The notes under the pieces were generated by a model. The model searched no databases. It was not told the DNA's origin and saw nothing but the letters and a program-made list of their open reading frames with translations. This document shows positions 52,805-59,998 of a stretch of 64,000 bases of DNA, piece after piece. A program made the position numbers and the translations under genes. The stretch's first letter is position 1. Every line of letters starts with the position of its first letter. Source of the DNA: Acidimicrobiales bacterium (GTDB taxonomy: Bacteria; Actinomycetota; Acidimicrobiia; Acidimicrobiales; Iamiaceae); the NCBI GenBank assembly GCA_035547835.1, contig DASZTW010000017.1, forward strand, positions 1-64,000. Direction: 5' to 3'.

Positions 52805-53179
52805 GTGTCACGAGACGAGGTCCGACTCACCCTGCCGGCCGTCCCCGAGTACGCCCGCATCGCGCGGCTCACCGCGGCGGGCCTGGCAGCCCGGGCGAGC
52901 TTCACGTACGACGAGGTCGAGGACCTGCGCATCGCGCTCGGCGAGGTCTGCTCGCTGCTGTTCGGCCCCGAGCCCACCGGAACGGTCGAGTTCGTGTTCG
53001 AGCTCGACGACGACGTGGTCGAGCTCACCGCCACCCGCCACGGCGGCGAGGCCACACCAGGAGGCGACGACTCCGACCCGGACCTGTCCGAGCAGATCCT
53101 GGCCGCAGTGGTCGACGCCTTCCGGCGCGGCGACGACGGCACTTCGGTGCAACTCCAGAAGCGCCACGTCGAGGACTGA
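52805..53179 (+). CDS. RsbW/UsfX-like anti-sigma factor
   Basis: A 124-residue protein with the layout of SigF anti-sigma kinases: LTLPAVPEYARIARLTAAGLAARASFTYDEVEDLRIALGEVCSLLF. The N-box Asn is not conserved at LGEVCSLLF (Ser/Leu instead), as in several actinobacterial anti-sigmas. GTG at 52805 with GAGG upstream. It ends 1 nt before the sigma gene start, so the two are coupled. Confidence 0.78.
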   Translation: MSRDEVRLTLPAVPEYARIARLTAAGLAARASFTYDEVEDLRIALGEVCSLLFGPEPTGTVEFVFELDDDVVELTATRHGGEATPGGDDSDPDLSEQILAAVVDAFRRGDDGTSVQLQKRHVED

Positions 53180-53180
53180 G

Positions 53181-53951
53181 ATGCCGCTCGAAGACCACGA
53201 GCGGGCACATCAACGGGTCCTTTTCGCCGAATACGCGCGCACCCGCGACCCGAAGGTCCGCGACGAGCTCATCGCCGCGCACCTCCGACTCGCCCGCCAC
53301 CTCGCACGTCGCTTCTCCAACCGGGGCATCCCGCTCGACGATCTGGTGCAAGTGGCGTCGCTGGGCCTGGTGAACGCTGTCGACCGGTTCGACGCAAGCC
53401 GGGGCCTCGAGTTCTCGACGTTCGCGACGCCCACGATCATGGGCGAGCTGAAGCGCCACTTCCGCGACAAGGGGTGGTCCGTGCGCGTGCCGCGGCGCAT
53501 CCAAGAGCTGCACATCGAGATGAACGCGGTGATCGCGCGCCTCAGCCAGCAGCTCGGCCGCACCCCCACCGTCGCCGAGCTCGCCCGCGCCACCGGCAGC
53601 ACCGAGGAGGAGATCCTCGAGGCGATGGACGCCAGCCAGGCCTACCGCTCGGCGTCGATCGATGCGCGGATCGGCGGCGACGAGTCCCGCACCCTCCACA
53701 ACGTGCTCGGCCGCGACGACACCAACATGGAGCTGGCCGAGCAGCGCCACCTGCTCGGCGATCTGCTCGACAGCCTCCCCAAGCGCGAGCAGCTGATGAT
53801 CCGCCTGCGGTTCTGGGAGGGCATGACCCAGAGCGAGATCGCCGAGCGCCTCGGCATCTCCCAGATGCACGTGTCGCGCCTGCTCACCAAGAGCTTGGCG
53901 TTGATGAAAGAGCGGGCTGACATCGACCCCGAGGACTTCCTCGAGTCGTAG
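53181..53951 (+). CDS. SigB/SigF-family RNA polymerase sigma factor
   Basis: A 256-residue group 3 sigma factor: region 2 (LARHLARRFSNRGIPLDDLVQVASLGLVNAVDRFDASRGLEFSTFATPTIMGELKRHFRDKGWSVRVPRR), region 3 (LGRTPTVAELARATGSTEEEILEAMD) and region 4 (LLDSLPKREQLMIRLRFWEGMTQSEIAERLGISQMHVSRLLTKSLALMK). It controls stress or stationary-phase genes in relatives and would be held by the RsbW-like protein encoded just upstream. Confidence 0.92.
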   Translation: MPLEDHERAHQRVLFAEYARTRDPKVRDELIAAHLRLARHLARRFSNRGIPLDDLVQVASLGLVNAVDRFDASRGLEFSTFATPTIMGELKRHFRDKGWSVRVPRRIQELHIEMNAVIARLSQQLGRTPTVAELARATGSTEEEILEAMDASQAYRSASIDARIGGDESRTLHNVLGRDDTNMELAEQRHLLGDLLDSLPKREQLMIRLRFWEGMTQSEIAERLGISQMHVSRLLTKSLALMKERADIDPEDFLES

Positions 53952-53979
53952 CGGTCCGGGCGGGCCAGCGCCGGAGGGT

Positions 53980-54441
53980 TCAGCGGCCGGTGTGGCCGAA
54001 CCCGCCGAGGCCCCGCGCCGAGTCCGGCAGCTCGTCGACCACGTCGAAGTGGCACCGGGCCACGGCGTGCACCACCAGTTGGGCGATGCGGTCACCGCGC
54101 CGGATCTGGTAGCCCTCGGAGGGGTCGGTGTTCACCAGCACGACCCGCAGCTCGTCGCGGTAGCCGGCGTCGATGAGGCCCGGGCTGTTGAGCACCGTGA
54201 CCCCGTGGCGCAGCGCCAGCCCGCTGCGGGGTTGCACGAACCCGGCCGTGCCCTCGGGGAGCGCGATCGCGATCCCGGTCGGGACCAACGCCCGCCCGCC
54301 GCCCGGCTCGAGGTACGCATCCTCCCGGGCGACCAGATCGGCCCCCGCGTCACCGTCGTGCGCGTGCGCGGGCAGCGGAAGGTCGGGGTCGAGCTGCCGC
54401 ACGAGGATCGTCGCGGCGAACGGTCCGGCGGCTTCCGTCAC
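53980..54441 (-). CDS. dut: dUTP diphosphatase
   Basis: A 153-residue trimeric dUTPase: motif 1 DAGADLVA (31-38), motif 3 region GLIDAGYRDE (88-97) with PRSGLALRHG (71-80), motif 4 RGDRIAQLVV and motif 5 RGLGGFGHTGR. Motif 5 usually reads GFGSTG; here it has His in place of Ser. GTG at 54441 follows a -10 by 7 nt. It hydrolyses dUTP to keep uracil out of DNA. Confidence 0.92.
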   Translation of the reverse strand: MTEAAGPFAATILVRQLDPDLPLPAHAHDGDAGADLVAREDAYLEPGGGRALVPTGIAIALPEGTAGFVQPRSGLALRHGVTVLNSPGLIDAGYRDELRVVLVNTDPSEGYQIRRGDRIAQLVVHAVARCHFDVVDELPDSARGLGGFGHTGR

Positions 54442-54448
54442 GGCACCG

Positions 54449-54454
54449 ACGCTA
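54449..54454 (-). promoter_or_regulatory. -10 element for a leaderless dut transcript
   Basis: TAGCGT on the minus strand ends 7 nt before the GTG at 54441. Confidence 0.4.
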
Positions 54455-54566
54455 GTGGTGCATCCCCGCAATGGCAGCAGAGGCCCGGCAAGCCATAGCC
54501 CGTGGGTCCAGAAGCAGGGCCGAGGCCCTGCATGCCGTGCGCAGGGCGGCGGCCCACCCGTCGGCA

Positions 54567-54761
54567 TCAGGGGGAGCCGCGCCATCTGCGTCGTCGCCTC
54601 ACCCATCGCACGACCGACGTGAGCACGGTCACCCAGAACAGAAGGTTGAACGTCACGCCGACGACCGTGCCGAGATCGTCGCCGTCAACGATCGCAACAC
54701 CTGCGAACCAGACCGCCAAGGCTACGCAGGCGATGGCGATCCAGCGCGCTACCGCGACCAA
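54567..54761 (-). CDS. Small two-helix membrane protein
   Basis: A 64-residue hydrophobic protein with two predicted membrane helices (about 4-24 and 33-52) and a basic Arg-rich C-terminus (VRRRRRWRG). TTG start at 54761 with GGAGG about 8 nt upstream. No family recognised. The short gap to dut (54442-54566) shows nothing else. Confidence 0.45.
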   Translation of the reverse strand: MVAVARWIAIACVALAVWFAGVAIVDGDDLGTVVGVTFNLLFWVTVLTSVVRWVRRRRRWRGSP

Positions 54762-54900
54762 GCGGTCGGCCTCCGGCCCAGGAAGTAACCACCCAACCTA
54801 TTTCACAGACGGACCACTAGCCCGGCGGATTCAAGGGCTGTCACGGCTGACCGCCCGCTGAACGATGATGGCCGCAGGTCGGGCCCGCCCCGCCACGACC

Positions 54901-54906
54901 TAACCT
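54901..54906 (+). promoter_or_regulatory. -10 element for a leaderless orn transcript
   Basis: TAACCT ends 6 nt before the ATG at 54913. Confidence 0.35.
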
Positions 54907-54912
54907 GCCGCC

Positions 54913-55497
54913 ATGCTCGCCTGGATGGACCTCGAGATGACCGGGCTCGACCCGGCCCGGCACCGGATCGTCGAGATCGCCACGATCGTCACCGACGACC
55001 AGCTCGAGATCGTCGCCGAAGGTCCCGACCTCGTCGTGCACCAACCCGCTGCAGCGTTGGCCGAGATGGACAAGGTCGTCGTCGAGATGCACACGCGGTC
55101 GGGGCTGCTCGAGGCGATCGGCGCGTCGGCGATCGACCTGGCCGACGCCGGCCGCCAGACGCTGGAGTTCCTCCAGGAGCACATCCCCGAGGCCCGCACC
55201 GTCCCGCTGTGCGGCAACTCGATCGGCACCGACCGCCGCTTCCTCGCGGCCTACCTGCCCGAGATCGAGGAGTTCCTCCACTACCGCTCCGTCGACGTGT
55301 CGACCATCAAGGAGTTGGCGAAGCGCTGGTATCCGTCGCTGGCCGACACCATGCCGCACAAGGCAGGCGCGCACCGTGCGCTCGACGACATCCGCGAGAG
55401 CATCGACGAGCTGCGGTGGTGGCGCGAGCACGTGTTCGTGGCCGGCAACGGGCAGGCCGGCGGCGACGGGCCCGACCGCGGCGCCGCGTCCGGATGA
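54913..55497 (+). CDS. orn: Oligoribonuclease
   Basis: A 194-residue DEDDh exonuclease: Asp6/Glu8 in WMDLEMTGLDP, CGNSIGTDRRFL in the middle, and HRALDDIRESI near the end. It degrades nano-RNAs, including pGpG from c-di-GMP breakdown, so it complements the EAL enzyme at 18-20 kb. ATG at 54913. The tail beyond residue 180 is Gly/Ala-rich and variable. Confidence 0.92.
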   Translation: MLAWMDLEMTGLDPARHRIVEIATIVTDDQLEIVAEGPDLVVHQPAAALAEMDKVVVEMHTRSGLLEAIGASAIDLADAGRQTLEFLQEHIPEARTVPLCGNSIGTDRRFLAAYLPEIEEFLHYRSVDVSTIKELAKRWYPSLADTMPHKAGAHRALDDIRESIDELRWWREHVFVAGNGQAGGDGPDRGAASG

Positions 55498-55501
55498 GGG
55501 A

Positions 55502-55517
55502 TTGACCGAACGGTCAA
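55502..55517. promoter_or_regulatory. TetR-type palindrome before the metallo-hydrolase gene
   Basis: TTGACCG (55502-55508), AA and CGGTCAA (55511-55517) form a perfect inverted repeat just upstream of a -10-like TACGAT (55519-55524), which ends 7 nt before the ATG at 55532. The shape fits a TetR repressor site. No regulator gene is adjacent. Confidence 0.55.
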
Positions 55518-55531
55518 GTACGATCGCTCCG

Positions 55532-56587
55532 ATGGCAACGGAGCGACCACGGCGGCAGGAGCAGGAGAAGGCGACCGACGAGATCACCGAGGTGGCGCCC
55601 GGCGTGCTCCGCCTCCAGCTCCCCATCGAGCTCCCCGGCCTCGGCCACGTCAACTGCTACGCCATCGAGGACGAGCGAGGGGTGGCGCTCGTCGATCCCG
55701 GTCTTCCAGGGCCCAAGCCGTACCAGACGCTCAAGGCACGCGTCGAAGCAGCGGGGTTCCCGCTCGAGCGCGTGCACACCGTCATCGTCACCCACTCGCA
55801 CCACGACCACTTCGGGGGTGCGCCCCAGCTGGCCAAGGACACCGGCGCCGACATCGTCACCCACGAGAGCTTCCGGCTGTGGTGGGACGCCGGCCAGGAC
55901 GGCGAGGAGCTGATCGACGCGCCCACCAACGCCGACGGGTCGCTAGCCGACCCCGATCGGCGCCAGGCGCCGTGGGGTGGCGAGCGGCCCCGCCCGCCGC
56001 GGCGGGTTCGGGTCAAGGCGAGGGTCGGCAAGCTGCTCGGCCGCAACTGGTGGCGGGCACCCACGCCCACGGTCCGCCTCACCGACGCCGAGACGATCAA
56101 GCTGGGCGGACGCGAGTGGGTTGCGGTCCACACGCCCGGCCACACCAGCGACCACCTGTGCCTGTTCGACCCCACCGAAGGCGTCCTGTTGTCGGGCGAC
56201 CACGTACTGCCCACCATCACCCCGCACATCGGCGGGGTGGGCATGGGGCGCGACCCGCTGCTGCGGTTCTTCCAGTCGCTCGAGCGGATGCACACGCTCG
56301 ACGGCGTCAACCACGTGCTGCCGGCCCACGGCCACCCCTTCACCGACCTCGGCGGCCGCGCCGACGCCATCCGTCGCCACCACGAGGAGCGGCTCGACAA
56401 GCTGCGCAAGGCAATCGACGGCCTCGGGCCGAGCGACGTCACCGGGCTGTCGCACGAGCTGTTCCAACCCCGCTCGTGGGGTCCGATGGCCGAGAGCGAG
56501 ACCTGGGCCCACCTCGAGCACCTCCGCCTGATCGGCGACGCCGAGCGCGACGAGGTCGCCGGCCGCCTCATCTACCGCACCGCCTGA
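55532..56587 (+). CDS. Metallo-beta-lactamase-fold hydrolase
   Basis: A 351-residue MBL-fold protein: HxHxDH motif (His88, His90, Asp92, His93) in THSHHDHFGG, HTPGHTSDHLCLF, SGDHVLPTITPHIG and LPAHGHPFTD for the two-metal site. The C-terminal domain (RRHHEERLDKLRKAIDGLGPSDVTGLSHELF...HLEHLRLIGDAERDEVAGRLIY) is winged-helix-like, as in thioesterase/lactonase-type members. Substrate unknown. Confidence 0.83.
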   Translation: MATERPRRQEQEKATDEITEVAPGVLRLQLPIELPGLGHVNCYAIEDERGVALVDPGLPGPKPYQTLKARVEAAGFPLERVHTVIVTHSHHDHFGGAPQLAKDTGADIVTHESFRLWWDAGQDGEELIDAPTNADGSLADPDRRQAPWGGERPRPPRRVRVKARVGKLLGRNWWRAPTPTVRLTDAETIKLGGREWVAVHTPGHTSDHLCLFDPTEGVLLSGDHVLPTITPHIGGVGMGRDPLLRFFQSLERMHTLDGVNHVLPAHGHPFTDLGGRADAIRRHHEERLDKLRKAIDGLGPSDVTGLSHELFQPRSWGPMAESETWAHLEHLRLIGDAERDEVAGRLIYRTA

Positions 56588-56630
56588 CCAACCCGCCCCC
56601 CGATCCAGGGCGCCCACCCGCCCCCCGCTG

Positions 56631-56683
56631 CTGTGAGCACTCAGCCACCTCCACGGTGGTCAAGTGCTCACACCACGACGGGG
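56631..56683. repeat. Solo copy of the 73-bp hairpin repeat
   Basis: Starts CTGTGAGCACTC. GTGAGCACT (56633-56641) pairs with AGTGCTCAC (56663-56671) and CCACC (56645-56649) with GGTGG (56655-56659) around TCCAC. It ends CCACGACGGGG, matching the tail of the five-unit array at 38005-38351. It follows the metallo-hydrolase stop by about 40 nt. Confidence 0.85.
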
Positions 56684-56734
56684 TTTGCGGCCGAACTGCC
56701 CAGCGCCCGGTGCCCACGCGGCGCGAAACCGGAA

Positions 56735-56780
56735 GATTTCGAGAAATCCTTTGACGCGGGGCTCGTGATCGTGGTCCCAT
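56735..56780 (+). promoter_or_regulatory. AT-rich palindrome and promoter of the whiB7-like gene
   Basis: GATTTC/GAAATC (56735-56748) is a palindromic AT-rich patch 2 nt before the -35 TTGACG (56751-56756). A weak -10 (TCCCAT, 56775-56780) would start transcription at the uORF ATG at 56788. In mycobacteria WhiB7 activates promoters, including its own, through an AT-rich tract beside the -35, so autoregulation is likely. Confidence 0.55.
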
Positions 56781-56787
56781 AGCGGCC

Positions 56788-57018
56788 ATGACCACGCATC
56801 CCTCGCACACGGCGCACCTGGCGTTTGCCGGCGCAGTGGCAGTGGTGCGTCCGTCCGCGGCTGCCGGACACTCCCCGGCTCCTTACGCCACCCCGGCCAA
56901 GGCCATGTGGCGAAAGGCCACCGCCGTCGACTGCACCACCACTGGGCTCAGCCAGGCCCCGGTGAACACGATCGACGGCACCGATCTCGCCACCCGGCGA
57001 CCCCCTGGAGGAACGTGA
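56788..57018 (+). CDS. First upstream ORF in the whiB7-like leader
   Basis: A 76-codon frame from ATG 56788 to TGA 57018 with no recognisable domain. It lies at the start of the leader and ends in a GTGA overlap with a second frame that crosses the terminator. Its probable role is sensing translation, not making a product. No similarity supports the peptide itself. Confidence 0.4.
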   Translation: MTTHPSHTAHLAFAGAVAVVRPSAAAGHSPAPYATPAKAMWRKATAVDCTTTGLSQAPVNTIDGTDLATRRPPGGT

Positions 57019-57107
57019 GGGCACCAACCTCACTTCGCAGGACCTCCACGAGGCCGCCGGGTTCGCCCGGCGGCCGTTGTGTTTTTCTGCCGACCAACCC
57101 CAGCTGA
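57015..57107 (+). CDS. Second upstream ORF crossing the leader terminator
   Basis: GTG at 57015, after GGAGGAAC, opens a 30-codon frame that runs through the intrinsic terminator and stops at 57107. Ribosomes on it would sit across the terminator stem. It overlaps the first uORF stop (GTGA). Confidence 0.4.
   Translation: MRAPTSLRRTSTRPPGSPGGRCVFLPTNPS
57052..57087 (+). terminator. Intrinsic terminator (attenuator) in the whiB7-like leader
   Basis: GGCCGCCGGG (57052-57061), TTCG loop, CCCGGCGGCC (57066-57075), then GTTGTGTTTTTC. A perfect 10-bp GC-rich stem with a T-run, about 100 nt before the gene, as in the whiB7 leaders of other actinobacteria. Confidence 0.85.
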
Positions 57108-57172
57108 GACCCCGACCACGACCCATCCACCCACGACAACCCCAGCGCAGTTCCGACGAGAAGGAACCTCCC

Positions 57173-57544
57173 ATGTACGCCGAGTCCAACGAAGAACTCA
57201 TCCTCGAGCCGCTGCAACCCGCCGAGCCGGAGGCCTGGTGGGGCGACGCACGCTGCCGCGACGGTGGTGGCGCCTTCGCCGGCCTGTTCTTCTCCGAGGA
57301 GCTCCAGGACATCGCCAAGGCCAAGCGCATGTGCGCCGAGTGCCAGGCGTTGGTGCCCTGCCTCGAAGGGGCGATCGCTCGGCGCGAGCCGTGGGGCGTG
57401 TGGGGCGGGCAGCTGTTCTTGAACGGGAAGGTCCTCGCCAGCAAGCGGCGTCGGGGCCGCCCGCCGAAAGTGGCACGGCCCGAGGACCAGCTCCCCGAGA
57501 TCCCCGTGCCCGAGCACCTGGCCGGCCACCTCCGCACTGCCTGA
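57173..57544 (+). CDS. whiB7: WhiB7-like transcriptional regulator
   Basis: A 123-residue Wbl protein: four Cys (28, 54, 57, 63) for a [4Fe-4S] cluster, the WGVWGG turn (74-79), and an AT-hook RRGRPPK (93-99). The AT-hook is the feature that marks WhiB7 among Wbl proteins; WhiB7 binds AT-rich DNA with the primary sigma factor and turns on intrinsic drug-resistance genes when ribosomes are stalled. AAGGA precedes the ATG. It sits behind a leader with two uORFs and a terminator. Confidence 0.85.
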   Translation: MYAESNEELILEPLQPAEPEAWWGDARCRDGGGAFAGLFFSEELQDIAKAKRMCAECQALVPCLEGAIARREPWGVWGGQLFLNGKVLASKRRRGRPPKVARPEDQLPEIPVPEHLAGHLRTA

Positions 57545-57660
57545 CACGGCCACCGGAACGCGGAGGACCGTCGGCCACCGGCACGGTTCACGACCTGGCA
57601 GCCGAGCGAGCCCGGGTGACGCAACAGGCGAGCCCCGGCCTGCACGATGCCACCACCACG

Positions 57661-57697
57661 CCGGCCCCACCCGGACTCCCCCACCGGGTGGGGCCGG
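57661..57697. terminator. 14-bp perfect hairpin after the whiB7-like gene
   Basis: CCGGCCCCACCCGG (57661-57674) pairs with CCGGGTGGGGCCGG (57684-57697) around a 9-nt loop, about 115 nt after the whiB7-like stop. No T-run. It may stop or protect that transcript. The rest of the 57545-57811 gap is GC-rich low complexity. Confidence 0.5.
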
Positions 57698-57811
57698 GCG
57701 AGGCGGCCACGCCACCTGCCCCGACGGTGGGCCCGGGCGAGATGGCCCCACCACCTGACCCGTCGACTGTGGGGCCGGCCAGGGCCGGCAGTAGCGTTGG
57801 TCCGACCGGCC

Positions 57812-58396
57812 ATGACCCGCACGATCCGCTTTCCCGCCGGCCGTCGCCTGGCCATCGTCGCCGCTGCGCTCGTGGTTGCAGCGCTCGCGGTGGCGCTCGC
57901 CGTCGACCTGATCGGCCGCCACGACCGCTCGTCGAACGCGTCGGGCGCCCACGCGGCGTTGCACGGTAGACCGCTGCCGTCGGTGCAGGTCAAGCGCTTC
58001 GATGCCACCGGCACCGAGGTCGACATCCGGTCCTTGGCCGAGGGCAAGCCCATGCTGATCAACGTGTGGAGCAGCACCTGCGAGCCGTGCAAGCGAGAGA
58101 TGCCGGCGCTCGACAGGGTGTCGCGCCAACTGAAGGGGCGCGTCACGTTCGTCGGCGTGAACGTCTCGGACACCGCCGACACCGGCCGCCGCTTCTTCGA
58201 GCGCTACGGCGCGACGTACCTGCAAGTGCGCGACCCGCGCGCGTCGCTCGTGGCCGCGGTCGGCTCGCAAGTGCTACCGACCACCTTGATCGTCGACCGC
58301 AACGGCGACGTGGTCGACGGGCACCTCGGTGCACTCACCGCCCCAGAAGTGCGCGACCTGCTGCAAGCCGATCTCGGTATCAGGACGTCGGGCTGA
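57812..58396 (+). CDS. TlpA/ResA-like thiol-disulfide oxidoreductase
   Basis: A 194-residue thioredoxin-fold protein: N-terminal signal/anchor (about 12-33), then a redoxin domain with CxxC (Cys90-Glu-Pro-Cys93) in NVWSSTCEPCKREMPALDRV and cis-Pro in QVLPTTLIVDRNG. It acts outside the membrane to reduce disulfides, using electrons from the CcdA-like protein encoded next. ATG at 57812. Confidence 0.85.
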   Translation: MTRTIRFPAGRRLAIVAAALVVAALAVALAVDLIGRHDRSSNASGAHAALHGRPLPSVQVKRFDATGTEVDIRSLAEGKPMLINVWSSTCEPCKREMPALDRVSRQLKGRVTFVGVNVSDTADTGRRFFERYGATYLQVRDPRASLVAAVGSQVLPTTLIVDRNGDVVDGHLGALTAPEVRDLLQADLGIRTSG

Positions 58397-58400
58397 GCCC

Positions 58401-59291
58401 GTGATCGACGCCCCGTTCGCCCTGGCGTTCGCCGGCGGGATGTTGGCCACGGTGAACCCGTGCGGGTTCGCCATGCTCCCCGCCTACTTGTCGTGGTTCC
58501 TCGGCGCCGAGGCCACCACCGACGACACGCCCGGCGGACCGCTGCGGGCACTGGTCGTGGGCGGGTCGGTCTCACTCGGCTTCATGGCGGTGTTCGCGGC
58601 GGCTGGCGCCCTGCTCGCATGGATCAGCCACCGCGTCTACAACGTCGCCCCCTGGATCAGCCTGGTGATCGGCGCCGGGCTGGTGATCGGCGGCGTGCTG
58701 TTGCTGGCCGGACGGGAGCTGCGCGTGGCCATGCCGAGGCTCGACCGCGGCGGGCGCACGCAGGGCCTCGGGTCGATGTTCGTGTTCGGGGTGTCGTACG
58801 CGATCGCGTCGATCGGCTGCACGTTGCCGGTGTTCTTCGCGACGCTGTCGACCACGTTCGGCAACAGCGTCGTGTCGGGCTTGGCGTACTTCGTGACGTA
58901 CGGCTTGGGCATGGCGCTGGTGCTGATGGTGCTGACGCTGGCGCTCGCTCTCGTGGGCCGCTCGCTGGTGCACCACGTGCGGCGCATCCTTCCCGTCGTC
59001 AACCGAATCGCCGGGGGCCTGCTGGTGGTGGCCGGCGCGTACGTCACCTGGTACGGCATCGTCGAGATCCGTGGCAAGGGTGGCGACCACGGACCGGTCA
59101 AGGTGGTGACCGACTGGTCGGCGAGCATCCAGCGGTGGGTCGACCGGGTGGGCGCGGGCACGCTCGGCCTGATCCTGGCCCTGGTGTTGGCGGTGGCCGT
59201 GCTGGTCGCGCTGCTGCGGTGGCCGGCGGACGTGCCCGAAGCGGCCGACGCCGCCGAGCCCGCGGAGCCGGCCGAGCTGCGCGACCGCTGA
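58401..59291 (+). CDS. CcdA/DsbD-like membrane thiol-electron transporter
   Basis: A 296-residue membrane protein with about seven helices: NPCGFAMLPAYLS and SIGCTLPVFFATL hold the two transmembrane Cys that pass electrons from cytosolic thioredoxin outward. GTG at 58401, 4 nt after the tlpA-like stop, so they are an operon. No cytochrome c genes follow, so the target may be another cell-surface thiol protein. Confidence 0.85.
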   Translation: MIDAPFALAFAGGMLATVNPCGFAMLPAYLSWFLGAEATTDDTPGGPLRALVVGGSVSLGFMAVFAAAGALLAWISHRVYNVAPWISLVIGAGLVIGGVLLLAGRELRVAMPRLDRGGRTQGLGSMFVFGVSYAIASIGCTLPVFFATLSTTFGNSVVSGLAYFVTYGLGMALVLMVLTLALALVGRSLVHHVRRILPVVNRIAGGLLVVAGAYVTWYGIVEIRGKGGDHGPVKVVTDWSASIQRWVDRVGAGTLGLILALVLAVAVLVALLRWPADVPEAADAAEPAEPAELRDR

Positions 59292-59315
59292 GGCCTCGAC
59301 CACGGCGGCGGATCG

Positions 59316-59939
59316 TCAGGGCATCAACCGCTCGACGACCCACGGATCGCCGGGCGACGCCCGCCGGTACACGAAGCGGTCGTGGAGCCGGAACGGCTGG
59401 CCCTGCCAGAACTCGATCTCGGCGGGCACCACCCGGTAGCCACCCCAGTGGTCGGGGCGCGCGACGGGGCGACCGTCGAACTTCGCTTCGAGGGCGTCGT
59501 AGCGGGCTTGCAGCGCGGCCCGGTCCGCCACCGGCTCGCTCTGGTCGGAGATCGACGCGGCCAGCTGGCTGCCGCGCAGCCGGGTGTCCCAGTACTGGTC
59601 GGACTCGGCGGCCGGCAACGGCTCGCACCGCCCGGTCACCCGCACCTGGCGGTCGTGGTCGATCCACCCGAACGTGAGGGCGACCCGTGGGTTGGCGGCG
59701 AGCTCACGGCCCTTGCGGCTGCGGTAGTTCGTGAAGAACTCGAAGCCCCGGGCGTCGTGCCCGCGCAGCAGGACGTAGCGCGCCGAGGGCTGCCCACCGG
59801 CACCGACCGTCGACACCACCATCGCCTCGGGGTTGGCGCGCGGCTCGCGGCGCCACGCCTCGTACCACCGGTCGAACTGCTCGATCGGGTCGTCGGCCAG
59901 GTCGGCGCGGCGCAGCGGCGGGTGCGGGAGGTCGACCAC
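59316..59939 (-). CDS. pdxH: Pyridoxamine 5'-phosphate oxidase
   Basis: A 207-residue PNPOx: AMVVSTVGAGGQPSARYVLLRGHDARGFEFFTNYRSRKGRELAANPRVALTFGW is the FMN-binding part, and the C-terminus WGGYRVVPAEIEFWQGQPFRLHDRFVYRR is diagnostic. It makes pyridoxal phosphate. GTG at 59939 follows a TAGGCT -10 (59946-59951) by 6 nt. Confidence 0.92.
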   Translation of the reverse strand: MVDLPHPPLRRADLADDPIEQFDRWYEAWRREPRANPEAMVVSTVGAGGQPSARYVLLRGHDARGFEFFTNYRSRKGRELAANPRVALTFGWIDHDRQVRVTGRCEPLPAAESDQYWDTRLRGSQLAASISDQSEPVADRAALQARYDALEAKFDGRPVARPDHWGGYRVVPAEIEFWQGQPFRLHDRFVYRRASPGDPWVVERLMP

Positions 59940-59945
59940 ACCCTG

Positions 59946-59951
59946 AGCCTA
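59946..59951 (-). promoter_or_regulatory. -10 element for a leaderless pdxH transcript
   Basis: TAGGCT on the minus strand ends 6 nt before the GTG at 59939. Confidence 0.4.
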
Positions 59952-59998
59952 CGGGTGGGCCAGGCGTCGGGCCCGGCCCACCCGTCGACGCGGGGGCG

